Shown piece after piece: positions 40,113 through 52,000 of a stretch of 64,000 nucleotides of DNA. The position numbers and the translations under genes were made by a program. Each line of letters begins with the position of its first letter. Within the stretch, counting starts at the first letter, position 1. The DNA lies in assembly GCA_963575745.1 (NCBI GenBank), contig CAUYUJ010003002.1, positions 1,289,336 to 1,353,335 on the forward strand, written 5' to 3'. This DNA comes from Prorocentrum cordatum (Eukaryota > Sar > Dinophyceae > Prorocentrales > Prorocentraceae). Below the pieces are notes generated by a model that made no database searches, was not told where the DNA came from, and was given only the letters and a program-made list of their open reading frames with translations.

Positions 40113-40579
40113 ACCGCCACCTACCCCAACCTACCAACCGTTAAGTCGCTTATTGAAACACGTCCAGAACCGTATTGGCCTCGGACCTGTCGACGTCTAC
40201 AAGACGGTGCAGGAGATGTCTGGAGCTGAATTCAACGAAAACCGCACTCTCACCCCCACATCCCTGCAAAGATTCACCACCCTTTGGAACCGGGCGAATT
40301 CCCATTCGCCGTGGTTAGGGAGGACTAAAAAAGACTGCACCTGGTCGCTCGGGGTACGTACCGTTCTGACATTGCTGGGGCTGGGCAAACTACCGTTGGT
40401 TGAAACGTACTGCCGCGGAAAAGACTGCACCATCTTCCGTGCAATGCGAGCGTTGCTGCACAGTTATGTAAAACGCCTGACCATGCTTTTAGGCCACGCT
40501 GCATGCACGTGCGTGGGATGAGCACTGGAACAGAGGAGAGGGGTGTAGAGGGACGTGGGCTTCACATGCACGCGGAAAT
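40113..40579. other. Unassigned sequence, possibly decayed coding
   Basis: Open on plus (40153-40521) and on minus (40433-40197), both of mixed composition. It lies downstream of the gag-like ORF and may be a remnant of the same element. Confidence 0.3.
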
Positions 40580-42200
40580 CAAAAAATCCAGTGTGGTGCC
40601 ACCGCACGCCCTTCTACAACACCACGTCTAACATGACGGTCGAGATCTCGGAAACAGATTCTGTCTTCAACCTGAAGAAGCGGCTCTTCCTTTTCCTTTC
40701 CCAGTGTTTGATCCTGTCTTTCCGCCTTTGGAACCTTTCCAACTCTTGTCGTAACGCTCGTTGCCTTTGCCCTTGCATTTCTGGGGTCCGCTCGGCTTCC
40801 CAGCGCCAGTCTTTGCTTTCCCTTTTGCTTTGCCTTTGTCCTGCCCCTTGGGATTGCCAGCTTCGTTAGGAAAGTCTCTGCCCTTTCCTTTGTTGTCCTT
40901 GCCTTTGCCTTTGCTTTTTCCTTTGCCAACCCCCTTGCCCTTCGAGGGCTGGCGCAAACCGTGTTTTTGTCAAGGCATTCTTGATGTCAGTATCAGTTAC
41001 TATCGAAGTCACCGCGTCGTGGAAGTAAGCTGAAGGATTCGCATCGTATCCAGATTTCTGCTCCAACGTGTACACGTTGTGGAATTCCGACGTTTTCTCC
41101 ACACGCTGCCGATGCTGGCTGGACATATGTTTTTTTGTTCGATAAGTTTTTCAACCGTGAAGTCCACGTACTGCTGGGGAGAAAAGCCGAAAGTTCCTTG
41201 ACCATCTTCTCACGGACCTCATCCCTCAAGCTGGACGTTCTTTGCTTTGCCATTTTCTCCCCCGCTGCTTTGTTCATTATTTTCTTGTAGATCACAGCCG
41301 CCCTCGCCTTGAGGTCATCGGTGCTTGTCTGGGCCATTGCCTTGTCTTCTTCGTCAAGGTCAAGCCCCAGCGCATCCCAAGCGGACGGTTGAGAACGATT
41401 GGCAACCAAGATCTTTTCCACGAGCGTGCTCTTTTTGGTGGTTATACGAAGCAGCTCTTGCTGGCGCTTCAATACCAAACAGGTCCAATCTCTTTTGTGC
41501 CCCCAACTGCTTTTTATGCACGATTTCTTTTGCCTCTCGCAGCGTGGTTCCGGGCTGAATTGTGCATTCACGCTTGATTTCTTCCTGTACTTTCGAATCG
41601 TCCAGAACCGGCGTCTCGAACGATAGTGGAACTTTCCGCAAGCCCAAATTGGATGGAATGTCACCACCATCTGTACTCAGCGCTGCAATGACTGATTGTA
41701 GATGCTCGATGGTGGCCATGGTGTTTTGAAGACATCCAATCTTGGCGCTCAGCTCCGTAGCTGCTTTCTTGATGCATTTCCGCAATTCCAATGTGGTGTA
41801 GTTTCCAAGCTTCTCTTCGACCATGGCTCTTATATCTTTATGTGCTCTTGGACTGTACGTCCGCGTCCTTGCCTGCGAGAGGTGGTCATCCTCTCCATCG
41901 TCACTGCCCCGCGGACTGCGGCTCCTTCCTCGAAGTTCACGAGGTTGCGCAGCATCTCCGAGACCAGGACGAGGTTGAACACTAGGATGTAGTAGTGCCC
42001 GTCTGCCTCTTTCACCCCGGTGTCCAGAAGCAGCTGCGCCTGCGCTGCCACCTCCTGGCTCCCCCGCAGAGGGACCATCACCAGGTGCGAAGTCGCCCAT
42101 TCTTCTGAAATGTTGTGGTGTACCAAAGACGATGTGATGAATAGAATGTTTTTCAACTTCGCAATGAATTGGCCCTGCAGGATTTTGCGAAACCTGCAAG
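40580..42200 (-). pseudogene. Decayed gag-like retroelement ORF with Gly-Lys-rich C-terminus
   Basis: Successive minus-strand frames read as one protein broken by about four frameshifts. An N-terminal helical part (42060-41940, with LLLDTGVKEADGHYY) is followed by RSRSPRGSDDGEDD. Then a coiled-coil-like region runs from 41850 to about 41450 (with KLGNYTTLELRKCIKK and TMATIEHLQSVIAAL). Next is 41450-41170 (with DEVREKMVKELSAFLP), then 41126-40985 (with DIKNALTKTRF), and last a tail of KGKGKG repeats (40957-40670). Helical core plus basic Gly-Lys tail fits a nucleic-acid-binding ORF1/gag of a dinoflagellate retroelement. No RT was found next to it. Confidence 0.55.
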
Positions 42201-42300
42201 TGGCCTCGCTCGCTGAGCGCTCTGGGCCCAAACGGCTACGCATGCGCATATATCACAGCTCAGGGGATCTTGCGCCCAAAAACTAAGCTATGCTATGCTA
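42129..42300. repeat. Segmental duplication block 2 (second copy)
   Basis: Matches 39899-40112 except for a deletion of about 35 bp. It sits at the 5' end of the gag-like ORF, followed by a TGCTA array. Confidence 0.9.
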
Positions 42301-42545
42301 TTATATGCTATGTTATGCTATGCTCTGCTCTGCTCTGCTCTGCTATGCTATGATATGCTATGTTATGCTATGCTATGCTATGTTATTGATTGTTCTGCTA
42401 TGCTGTGATAGGATATGCGATGCTATGCCATGCTATGCTGTGCTATGATATGCTATACTATGATATGATATGATATGCTATGCTATGATATGCTATGCTA
42501 TTATATGATATGGTATGATATGATATGCTGTGCTATGCTATGCTA
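42285..42545. repeat. ATGCT/ATGAT pentanucleotide array
   Basis: About 50 tandem TGCTA-type pentamers with TGATA and TGTTA variants, ending exactly where the second copy of block 1 begins. Confidence 0.95.
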
Positions 42546-43165
42546 TGACCACAAGACACCCTCCACAAGCAACCCAACCCTGAGACCCCAGGAAGCCCAC
42601 CGAGTTTTGGCGTGGGAACGGCGCGCGCTTGCCACCGCGGAACCATCGGAACCCGAGACGCCCAGGGCACCCTCGAGGCAAGCAGGGTGCTTCTGGGCAT
42701 GGGTTTTCACAATCGCCCCTCCTTTCGTCTGGCCCGACGTCTCCTCGAGCTTCGGGGCGCTGCATTGGGGGAAAGCTCGAGCGAGCCCCCCACTTGAAGA
42801 GGATGCGTCCTCTATCGCTCGAGCCGTGGGGAGCCGTGAAGACGACTGGTCGCGACACGGAGGCGAAACGCCCCACTTTGAAAAGGAGCCGCCTTCAGTG
42901 ACTGCAGCGGCTGCGCACGTTTAACTCGAACACGCGCGATGCAAAAGCGCGACCGGCGCGCGGCGCGGAGGCGAGAGCCCCATTCTGGATGCGGCCCGCC
43001 TTCCATCTTTGTAACTGTTGGGATTTTCTGGATTCGGGATCATCAAAAAATCGGAAGCCAAACGCCGGGCCCGCCCTACCGAGAGGTCTGGTGGTCAGAC
43101 AGTGGCGTGCCATCTGGAGGAGCAGCGGGTGGAGAGAGGAGGCAGCAGGAAGAGGCGAGGGGCAG
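42546..43165. repeat. Segmental duplication block 1 (second copy)
   Basis: Nearly identical to 39280-39898. It diverges at GAGGGGCAGCGAC, where the first copy continues into block 2. Confidence 0.9.
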
Positions 43166-43408
43166 CGACAGGGGGCGAGCATGGGACCCTGGAACCGTCG
43201 ATACCTCGCCCGCAGATCGGCGATCGGCACCCGATAGGGAATCCGCACGTGCCTGAGCGGGGTGGCTCTCAGACCACTTATCGGCGAGCAGTGTGCGATT
43301 GGGGGTCGGCGCGTCGCACCCAACGCCGATCCCCCCCCCCTGAATGCTGACCTTCAGGGTGGGTCTGGTACTAGGCGAGGCCATGGGTGGGCGGGATTGA
43401 GAACTACA
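43166..43408. other. Unassigned sequence with GATCGGCGATCGG string
   Basis: 43215-43285 is weakly related to 8070-8150. No other features. Confidence 0.4.
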
Positions 43409-43985
43409 CTAAGGTCTCTGGGCCCTGTCCCATGGAACTTCGCAGACACGCCACCTGACAACGCTTAGGGCATGATGTTTCAGCCCGTCCTCTGGGCCAC
43501 AGGTGTTGAACACGCATCTATGTATACTGTGTTTGGGCCGTCCTGTGCCAAGGAGTGGTTGCATGTGTAGCTGACATGTCACTGGCCCCGAGGGGGGAGT
43601 CAAGAGAGGCAACTCGAACTGACATTGCCAGCCCTCCGCCGATGACACATGTAGTACATTGGTACTGAGACACGCAGTGCATGCCATAACCCTTGAACAG
43701 CATGCTTCCATTCTTGTCACATTGAGGGTATGGGTGGCAGAATGCCATAAACCTCTTGTTTGGACCCCCGAAATGGGTACGGAGAAAACGGGTACGACCT
43801 CCAAATGTAGTCCGATGCCAACAGCAGCCGCTGTTGGACAGGCGGCCTTCTTTCTCAAATGGAAGTCCGCGGCGACACCGGCAGCGAGTCCTGGTCAAAC
43901 TGAGCAGGAAATACCGTCGGTCTTTGTGTCCATTCTTTCCGTAGCCACTTCGGTAGTCCCTGTCTCGGATGTAATGGACCTGCAC
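43409..43985 (-). pseudogene. Unrecognised Cys-rich decayed coding block
   Basis: Two overlapping minus frames are open. 43985-43518 has CHPYPQCDKNGS, HCVSQYQCTTC and CRCRRG, and 43858-43409 has CQFELPLLTPP and FNTCGPEDGL. The Cys spacing suggests a metal-binding protein and the alternation suggests frameshifts. I do not recognise the family. Confidence 0.3.
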
Positions 43986-44171
43986 CTGGCCCCGAGGGAT
44001 GGAGGATGGCTCCCCTCCCCCCTACCCTCTCGCCTCTTCGGCCTGCAGGCGCAGCGCGCTCGTCGCCCTCTGCCCCGCCGGCGGCCTCGACTGCGCGCGC
44101 TCGCTCGGGGGAGGCGGGGGCGACGACCGCCAAGCCTCCTCGTCCCCGCCGTCCTCCTGGCGTCCACCTAC

Positions 44172-44218
44172 CTGGCGTCCTTTTCCTGCATCGCCTCCGC
44201 CCACTGCTCCTCCTCATC
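44172..44218 (-). CDS. Candidate 47-nt exon, unidentified
   Basis: Acceptor GCTCAG/GATGAG and donor GCCAG/GTAGGT (canonical GT). It reads DEEEQWAEAMQEKDA, an acidic helical piece unlike the GGA-type repeat just upstream. The evidence is only the splice signals and composition, so it could be chance. Confidence 0.3.
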
Positions 44219-44224
44219 CTGAGC

Positions 44225-44256
<32 letters not shown>

Positions 44257-44424
44257 TTCCTCTTCCTCCTCCGCCTCCGGCTAACAGTCTGGAAACTGGG
44301 GCTCAGTTTGATTGGTTTGCTCTGTGGGGGTTCTGATGGGCGTACTTGAAGAGGTGGCGCCGTGACTCGTCCGTCATAGCAGAGGCCCCACGGGCAAGTT
44401 GTGCGGCTCTCGTGAACAGAACAT

Positions 44425-44985
44425 GTGGACTCTTCCTCCCTGCCCGCCTCGTGCTTGGCTCCCCTTCGCCCTCCGTCCTCCGCTGTCTCTCCGCGCATCT
44501 TGCTCCACCCCCTGGCTTTTTTTATTGACAAAAAAATTCTATCAGGCGTGCCCACACTTTGCCACCTAGCTGGCAAATGGCCTGTAGATCCGCAGGGCCC
44601 CGTAAACCCAGACACGCTAGACCTGGACACCCCACATCCCTCGAAAGCAATGTTGCCAGACGGCAGCGCGAACAACATACTGCACTGCAGCATCTCCAAA
44701 ATGAACCTGGACACAAGCCTTAAAAGCCTACAGGACCCCCCTAACCCTGGACACAAATCCGAATCCTGCAGTGCAGCAGGCAAAACATGCACGGGTGCTG
44801 GAAAATGTGACTTTGCAGGAAAACGTTCCGTTTCCTTGGATTTCCGTGTCCTGGTTTATCAGTGTCTTGATCTCCACGGGCCTGAGATCCCGGGTGCCCC
44901 ATCACACTGGCAAAAAGAAATACAAGCCTTCTGCACTGCTCTTTCCACATGGACGCTTGCGCCGTCGACGCTGCCAGCTGCGTGA
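44425..44985 (+). other. Open frame of 186 codons, doubtful
   Basis: Uninterrupted from ATG, with several PDTLDLDT/MNLDTSLK-like pieces that come from a loosely repeated CCTGGACAC string. The composition is odd for a protein and nothing similar is known to me. Confidence 0.15.
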
Positions 44986-46000
44986 CGTCAGTGGGGCCGG
45001 GGCGCACCTCGCGCGCGCGAGAGCGGACGCTGCAACACTCGCTTGGGCCCCGCGCTCCCCGGCGCTGCAGAACGAGCCAATTGTTGTGCCTTCTAGCCAA
45101 TTGTTCTGCCCTCGGCGGGGTTGCGCGTGCGCGCGGGCGCCATAATGGCGCCGTCGCCTCGCCTCGGCCGAGGCGCAGGCGTTCCCGGAGAGCGGCGCTC
45201 CCGCACCGCGGGCGGGGAGCGGGCCCCTCCTCGCGCCAGGTCGTTCGGGGGCGGCGCCGCGTGCGCGGAGGCCGAAGGTCGGCCCCGCCCGGGCCCCGGA
45301 CAGACTGCGCCGGGCCCCGCCCCCGTCGCGGAAGCATGGTGTTCGCTCGCCGTGCCGCGGGGAAGTGGCAGTGGGGCCGCGCGAGGGTGGGCGAACCATG
45401 GCTCCTCGCCCAGGTGCCGCGCAGACTTTGACCGAACGCGGCAGCGCTGCTTGGGCAGCGCCGCCGCTCTCATCGGAAGCCTGGCAGCGCGATAGAGGGC
45501 TGAATGCGGCTCTCGCCGCAGCGCCGCGCAGGGATTTTCGGGAAGTTCCGCTCGGGCCCCTTGTGCGGCTCGTGCTTCGCCCACGTCGCCAAGCCGTCCG
45601 CAGCGGGACACGAGTCGTACATTCTGTCCGTCCGCCGTATGGGAACGCGCGCCAGTCCCGGCCTCAATTCGTGCCACCAGTGGTTCTTCTGCTACGGGGG
45701 GAGGGGGGGGAGCGAAGGGGGCCCGCCATCTCGTTCGACCCAGCTGGCTTGACACCTCATCCTGCGCAGGTTCCCCCCTGGCCAACTCGTAAGATCCTTC
45801 TCCTCCTGCTGCTCTCCCGCGACCTCTTCCAACACCTCCCCACCCCCACTCAGCGGGGGGACGCGAGAGGGGACGAGAAGGCGCCTCTTACAGCCCCGCC
45901 TGGGCGTCTCTGGGGGTCGCACGGGCGTCTCGTATAGCTAATTGCCAGGCTCGCATTGGGAAATTCTCAATACTGACGACGTTTTCTGGCGCGTTCCATT
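44986..46000. other. GC-rich sequence, no assigned gene
   Basis: 45495-45540 holds part of an 82-bp-family unit. 45593-45630 read on the minus strand weakly resembles the exon f duplicate (RRTDRMYDSC), but the plus strand is equally open and the match is too short to call. Confidence 0.35.
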
Positions 46001-46009
46001 GCCAATTTT

Positions 46010-46200
46010 GGACGGTTCCTGGCCCAACTTGGGTTCCAATCGTTCAGAGGCTTCCCTGGGCCGCATCGGGCCCTTCGTGGCTTTGTGTTGGGTCCTTCTC
46101 GGGGCCCTCTTCGGCCCCTGCTGGCGCCTCTTGGGTGGCGTTCGAGAAGTCTTTGGCTGGTCTCGGCAATGTTCTGTCTCTGCCCCTGCTTTCGATGGAG
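46010..46200. repeat. GGGCCCTCTTCGG-type degenerate repeat
   Basis: The same style as 1706-2460. Confidence 0.5.
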
Positions 46201-46273
46201 ATCAAAAAATACGATAACCAACATACCACTGATCCGTTGGAAATAATGCCGGGCCGATGACAAATAGACGAAT

Positions 46274-47662
46274 TCAATATCGGTCAGCTGCACGTGGTAC
46301 CTGGGCCAAATCGGCAATGAGATGGAGGACGAATGGAATGCGAACAGCGCCTGCGGGTGAGAGTTTAACTATTTTCGGGATCTTGTCAACTCGTCTTGGC
46401 GCCGTTTGCGTCTCTTCCGGCGGGAACTGGAAAGTGCGGGCGCACGAGCCCACCAAGGACACAGAGCAGTTCCTCCATAACTTGTTCGCGAGCCCTGTCA
46501 CCAACAGTCGAAAATCACGGGTGGGAAATTATGCGCGCAGTCCCCGTGCGAATGTATTGAGCTCCTCGTGCCCTCCCGAGATGTGGCCAACCTCTGCCAG
46601 CATGGATCTGGAACCTCAGCTGCGCGGCCACTGGCGCCATCGGACACCCGCACTGCACGAAGGTGGCCACTCGGACAGAAACTCGCTGCACGTGATCCCG
46701 CCAGAACGAGGACCGGAACAGCAGCATTGCCTGAGCAACGCGCGGCACGGCCTGCGGTGGCCCCTGGCCACGGGGCATGATCGGATCAGAGGCGCGAAGA
46801 CCAACCCAACGACCCTTGGAATGGGGATGCTTGGGCCTTCCTGTGGCTGAACCTGACAATGGTAACTGCATTCACCGGGTTTCGCAATCCTGCGAACGTT
46901 CAAGCCTCACCCCAGGCCAAAAGTTCGGCCAAACTTCTGCTGTTCCTCAATCTGCACGTTTACAATCCAAGAGCTCCTTTATCGCCTTGCCTTAGGCTTC
47001 AACTTCAACCATGCCCTATGCAAGATGCCCCGCTCATCAATATTTGGTCAACCAACGTGGTGCACCTACCCCATGATTATGACCCTATACGCATTTACGT
47101 CACTGCGTTTATTGCTCCAACGTTTGAGCCTCCACCAGTACATTACGCCGTTTGCTCAGCAACTTCTCGCATGCAATGCACATCCTCGGATTCAAGTGTG
47201 ACCTGACCTGTGACAACTTGACTCGGGCGGGTGGTAGTGGGACAATCGGACAAGCGGCCTGCAATCGAGGTGCCGCGGGGGCACTGCAAGTGGGCACCAG
47301 GTCGCAGCCAATGGCGAAACACTGTCACATCACGACCCTATGTGTTGAATTGCGCAAAGTGCGAAGGAAGAGGAGGTACAGGAGGGAACATATTGAAGCC
47401 GCAATAGCCTGCCTACCGAATGTTATGCAACACCAGATTCCATAGCGTCCCACATCTCTGTTGTTGGCAAACGTGATAATCCAACCACTCCCTGCGATGG
47501 GTTCGAGAAGCACTGCTTCGCGTGTAGCAGAAGGTCGCCCCAACGTCTGGTCTTTGAACGCCCAACCCGTAGTTGTGTCAGTAAATGTTCATCGTAGTCA
47601 AGCTCCTTCTGTAAGATTTGGCGTGACCATTCCTTCGCACTGTTGGCTTTAATTTCCCGCAC
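46274..47662 (-). pseudogene. Unrecognised decayed coding block
   Basis: Protein-like minus segments in changing frames: 47662-47423 (with EWSRQILQKELDYDEHLL), 47328-47143 (with TVFRHWLRPGAHL and DVHCMREVAEQ), 46871-46515, and 46504-46274 (with RVDKIPKIVKLSPAG). Stops and frame changes separate them. No motif identifies the family. A retroelement or dead gene is likely. Confidence 0.35.
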
Positions 47663-47924
47663 CGTTCCCCATTTACATGTACTTCATGGTGGTATGCCAA
47701 TATGATTCCCAACTTTGAACTACAATGTTCAGCCTGTTACGTTGCGAGTGGTAATGCGGGGTCACCGAAATGGGACGTGAGGAAAACGGCTTCTTTGGGA
47801 CTCTTGTCTTCACCCCCAATTTGGTCAACCCTATTAGCACCCGCCCGAACACCATCGATTAGAACACGAAGCCAGCGTTATTACTTTATCAGCTGTCGCT
47901 TGGATGAGAGCTTCTCTGGTGCTG
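47663..47924. other. Unassigned sequence
   Basis: No repeat or coding was recognised. Confidence 0.4.
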
Positions 47925-48112
47925 CTCACATCTTCATGCCGGAAGTCCGCCCGGATTCCTTGGGGTCGGCACTGGACCTTCTCCTGGGCGCGCTCAGTAT
48001 TATGTGCACTGCGCCGCTGAAGGCGCCAGGGGGACCCAGCGCCGATCCAATAACTCCGCGCAGATCTCCGAACATTACTGTTTGTGTCGTTGTTTTGTCT
48101 TCGACTGGAGGC
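47925..48112. mobile_element. TIR-C element, copy 4
   Basis: Arms CCGGAAGTCCGCCCGGATTC, CTTGGGGTCGGC and GCGCCGATCCAATAACTCCG, CGCAGATCTCCGAACATTAC are inverted. The right end AACGACACAAAC (read on minus) matches the end of the copy at 27491. Confidence 0.65.
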
Positions 48113-48124
48113 CTGCTAGGGCCC

Positions 48125-48520
48125 CTTGACGACGACGACAAAGACGGCGACGACGGCGGCGACAACGACGCCGACGACGTGGCTGCCGCCGCCGCACGAC
48201 TCACCGAAGACGACGATGACGACGACGGGCGACGCGCGAACACGACGACAACGGGCCGACGACGACAACGACCACGACGACGACGGACGACGAGGGACGA
48301 CGGGCCGACGACGACGACGACGACGACGACGGACGACGACGACGGACGACGACGACGACCACGACGACGACGTTCACCACAACCGCCACAGCGACGACGG
48401 CGACAACGTCGACGAAGACCACCACAACGACGACGGCGACAACGACGACGACGACGACGACGATGCAAACGGCGACGCCGACGACGACCGCGACCACGAC
48501 GCCAGCGGACGTCGCCGCCG
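48125..48520. repeat. GAC/ACG trinucleotide microsatellite
   Basis: Imperfect (ACG)n with short GGC and CAC interruptions. It is the complement of the GTC type seen at 0.7-1.7 kb. Confidence 0.95.
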
Positions 48521-48770
48521 GCCGCGACGACTTTCCCCCCGACGACCGCACCGACGAGACCGCGACGGGCCCGACCCTCGGGGGCCTCGGCGCCGGCCCA
48601 CTGCAGCGATCGCGAGTGCGGCGGCGGCGCGGGCGCGCGCGAGCCGGTGGCGCCGCCGGTGGCGGTCTGCCGCCGCATCGTCGTCGCCGCCACTGGCGTC
48701 GTCGTCGCCATCAACGCCTCCGTCGTCGGAGGAGCATGAGAACGAGGAGCAGGACGAGGGATGAGAAACG
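48521..48770. other. GC-rich unassigned sequence
   Basis: Lies between two microsatellites. No convincing exon. Confidence 0.4.
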
Positions 48771-48940
48771 GGGAAGGGGGAGGAGGAGGAGGAGAAGGAG
48801 GAGGAGGAGGAGGAGGAGGAGGAGGAGGAGGAGGAGGAGGAGGGGGAGGGGAGGAGGGGAGGAGGAGGAGAGGAGGAGGAGGAGGAGGAGGAGGAGGAGG
48901 AGGAGGAGGAGGAGGAGGAGGAGGAGGAGGAGGGGGGGAT
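48771..48940. repeat. GGA microsatellite
   Basis: (GGA)n, nearly pure. Confidence 0.95.
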
Positions 48941-49196
48941 GAAGAGGAGACAAAAATGATTCGCGCAGTTCGTTGATATTCACAGGCGTGGTAACGGGAA
49001 GCGCCGTCCACAATTCTAAACGTCGGCCCAAAAAAAACGGAAGAGAAAAGGGCCAACCCTAGAGGCTGTCGACGTCGCCCTCCTACTCTTCACTCTCTCT
49101 CTCTCTCACTCTCCTCTTCGTCCTCCTCCTCCTCCTCCCACTCCTCCCGCGCGCGCTGGGCTGGGAGGGGGGTTGGGGGGCAAGGGGAAACAATAA

Positions 49197-51692
49197 TTAG
49201 GAGGAGGAGGAAGAGGAGGAGGAGCAACGATTGCAGCAGCATGCGTGGGAAAGGAGGAGTGGGAGATCCTGGGGTCCTCTAGCGTAAGGTCCTGCTGCTA
49301 AGCAGGCCGCATCAACCACATCCGCCCAAGTCGGGGAAGCTGGTTCCCGTCTGAACCTCGACAACGCATCGCGCCCAGCTTTACTGGGTGCTTGGCAAAA
49401 CTGTTTCAACATGCGCGGTGGCATGACAATACAAAAGCCACCGCACGTCGTACAATAAAGCACTCCGCGATACACCGCGAGGTGGAGAGAGGGCTCGCAA
49501 CGATCTGCCAGCGGGTGGTCAAACGCGCTCCCGCACATCCCAGACGGGCCTGGGTCATTAGGGACGGGGTCGGGAGCAAAGTCAGGGGCGAATCGATCCA
49601 CCGCAGGGCGAGAAGGCAGCGTCTGGACACGCTGCTGGATCACACATCGTGGTTTGCATGGGTCGGGCCAAAAATCACACAAAGGTCCCCTGAAAATAAA
49701 AACTCCGGGCACACTGTGAGCCATGCGTGACTGCCTTGCGCGCGCCAAGGAAATGTCCTGAGTCTCGAAGCCTACACATACGTTCAGCAAAACTGGTGAA
49801 CTGGCCCCGTTCTCTCCTCGGGGCTCTAGCTCTAGGCACACGCAGGCCACGCCGGTTAGAGACCGTGACTTCTCCCTGGACAAGAAGCAGTTTTTTTTCT
49901 GTTGTTTCTCAAAACCTCGGCAGCGAGCAGATCTGCTTGGAATATGGCAGCAACGTCTTGGTACGAGGCCTGAACGCGAGCTGCTGCCTCGAACGTGAAC
50001 TGATCTGCCACCCTGTTCAAATACACCTCAGCATCGGATGACAACATGTTTCCATTGGTCCAGAACATTCATCGAGTCTCCTCGGGCCCTCAGAATACCA
50101 TGGTAACACCTGCATGCTCGATCTGTCCTTGGCCTCCATGGGTCGAAGCACTCCTTCCGCGACCGCCAGACAATCACAATGCGCTCGACAATCTCCAGTA
50201 GCGCGCAGCGCGAGCTGGTTGAGTGCCTACAACTCAGCTCGGAGAGGAGACTGGCGCACGGCGGGGAGAGAGCCGCTGCGGACGGCGTCGCACATGCCCA
50301 CGGAACCTAAGCGCACAATCGCCCAGCCGCACCTCCGAAGCCTCTGGCCTTTAGCGCGCGTCCCCCCCGATCCATCGATGCCCCAGACTCCGCCGCGGAT
50401 CAGCTGTTTCCCAACAAGACGGCCTCGCTCCGGGCCCGCGGGGGAGGGAGGTGGCCGCGCGAGGAATTCGAGGGAGGGGGCCAAAGGTACCAGAGACGCG
50501 TCAGCCGAGGCTCGGCTCGGCCAATCGGTCGGTTCACTCCACGACCTGGTCGGGAATGAGGCGATTGCAGTCACAGGCTTAGAACCGACGCTGGGGCCTC
50601 CTCTGAGGCGCCGTACCTTGGGCATAAGCTGTCGGAGATGGAACGATGCCCAGCGGCCACTGGACGAGACTCAGTCCAGTAGCCAGCCGTGATGACGTTG
50701 CGTAGGATCCCCGCTACCTCCTTCCCGTCCTCGGATCCTCCACCCGCGTAACGCAGCGACGCCGTCTGCTGAGACAACGCAGAGCAAGTGTCGAGCAGCT
50801 GGCGCAAGCGCGCAGAAAGGAGATCCTCATCGGCGACGCGGAGGCTGCAAACCTCCGCCGTGCACACAAACAGGCGACACCGGGTTCCACTGGAGGCCCA
50901 TGAGGGTAGCAATGGTGGCAGCTTCGGGGCCTTGCGCGACCTGCCAGCGGTGCGAAGTTCTCGAAAACTTCGTCTGCATACTTCTCCAAGCCTGTGCAAC
51001 CATCATCCTCTGCTCGTGACCCAAGGCCCCCCCGCAGGCGGTGGCAGAGCTGGACAGCTGCTCGTATCTCAACCTATGCTGGGGGCCACCCTTGGCAGAG
51101 CTTCGCATGCCTAGCACAGACGAGGCGCAGGCCCTGGGGCCCCACCACCCAACGCGCGCGGCCGCCAGGGAACCCTATGATCTGGATCTGGCTAGGCGCG
51201 GGCCCGAGGGCGCCATGGCCCCAGAGCCCGACAGAATGCGCGGCGGGCTTGTGGAACTTACCAGCTCCCCCGACGATTTTGGATACATCTGTAACGCGTC
51301 GGGCCTTCTTGCGGGCCGCAGAATGCCGCGGCCTGGCCCCGTCTTGGCGCGGCGACGCCTTCCCGCCGTGGCCGTGCCCCCCAGGTCTCGCGCATCCTTG
51401 GTGTACGACAAATCCTGATGCCGGTGCTGGTAATCCGCGCGGGTACCTCCTGCTCCACAGACGCATGGGAGCAGACCGTGGCGTTCCTGCCAGATATGAT
51501 GGTGCCAGCCGTCTCAAGCTGGCAACGCAACCAAACAACTGCTGGTACAATGCGATCGACGACCTCTTCCGCAATACCCTGCATAGTCGGACTGATATCA
51601 TCCGCGTGCGCGGGCGCCAGAACGGGAACAAACTGGGCGCGCGAACAATCCAGGAGGGCATCTAAGTCAGAGTGAGGGGGCCGAGCGGTCAT
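49197..51692 (-). pseudogene. Decayed LINE-like retrotransposon (RT to C-terminal Cys motif)
   Basis: Read on minus, 51692-51400 holds VPVLAPAHADDIS and a following helix plus strand, in the position of the YADD motif and thumb start of a non-LTR reverse transcriptase (Tyr replaced by His). 51330-51074, in another frame, continues with a post-RT-like region (SVGLWGHGALGPAPSQI). 50999-50571 holds RLRQLLDTCSALSQQ and EVAGILRNVITAGYW. 49883-49290 ends with YCTTCGGF..PPRMLKQFC..P, a Cys-pair motif common near the C-terminus of dinoflagellate LINE proteins. At least four frame changes make it non-functional. The order is right for ORF2. The call rests on motif position, not on a long alignment. 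Confidence 0.5.
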
Positions 51693-51769
51693 TCATTGTC
51701 CCTGGGTGCGTGGCCGAAAGGGAAATCTGAAGGGTGGCGTCGTTGTTGCCGTTGATTTGTCGTCGTCCC

Positions 51770-52000
51770 CCCACCCGCGACCCGCCCGCGACCCGCCCCG
51801 CGATCCGCCCGCGACCCGCCCCGCGACCCACCCCGCGACCCGCCCGTGACCCAACCCCCAACCCAACCCTCAACCCGCCCGCGACCCACCCGCGACCCGC
51901 CCGCGAACCACCCCGCGACCCACCCGCGACACACCCCACGACCCATCCGCAACCCACCCGCGACCCGCCCGCGACCCACTTGCGGCCCGTCCGCGGCCCG
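51770..52000. repeat. CGACCCGCCCG short tandem array
   Basis: About 20 copies of a 10-11 bp CGACCCRCCC unit. Confidence 0.95.

Noticed and set aside
39899-42266. Block 2 copies as LTRs of the gag-like element
   Set aside because: Homology continues past the candidate outer border on both sides, there is no target duplication, and block 1 is also duplicated. An LTR pair alone does not explain this.
43937-43960. Possible dinoflagellate spliced-leader remnant (TCCGTAGCCACTTCGG)
   Set aside because: The start matches the known leader in 14 of about 16 bases but diverges completely after that, and it lies inside a coding-like block on the other strand. Chance is as likely.
45593-45630. Third copy of phosphatase exon f
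   Set aside because: Only about 25 bases can be aligned, with gaps, and the opposite strand is equally open. Too weak to list as a copy.
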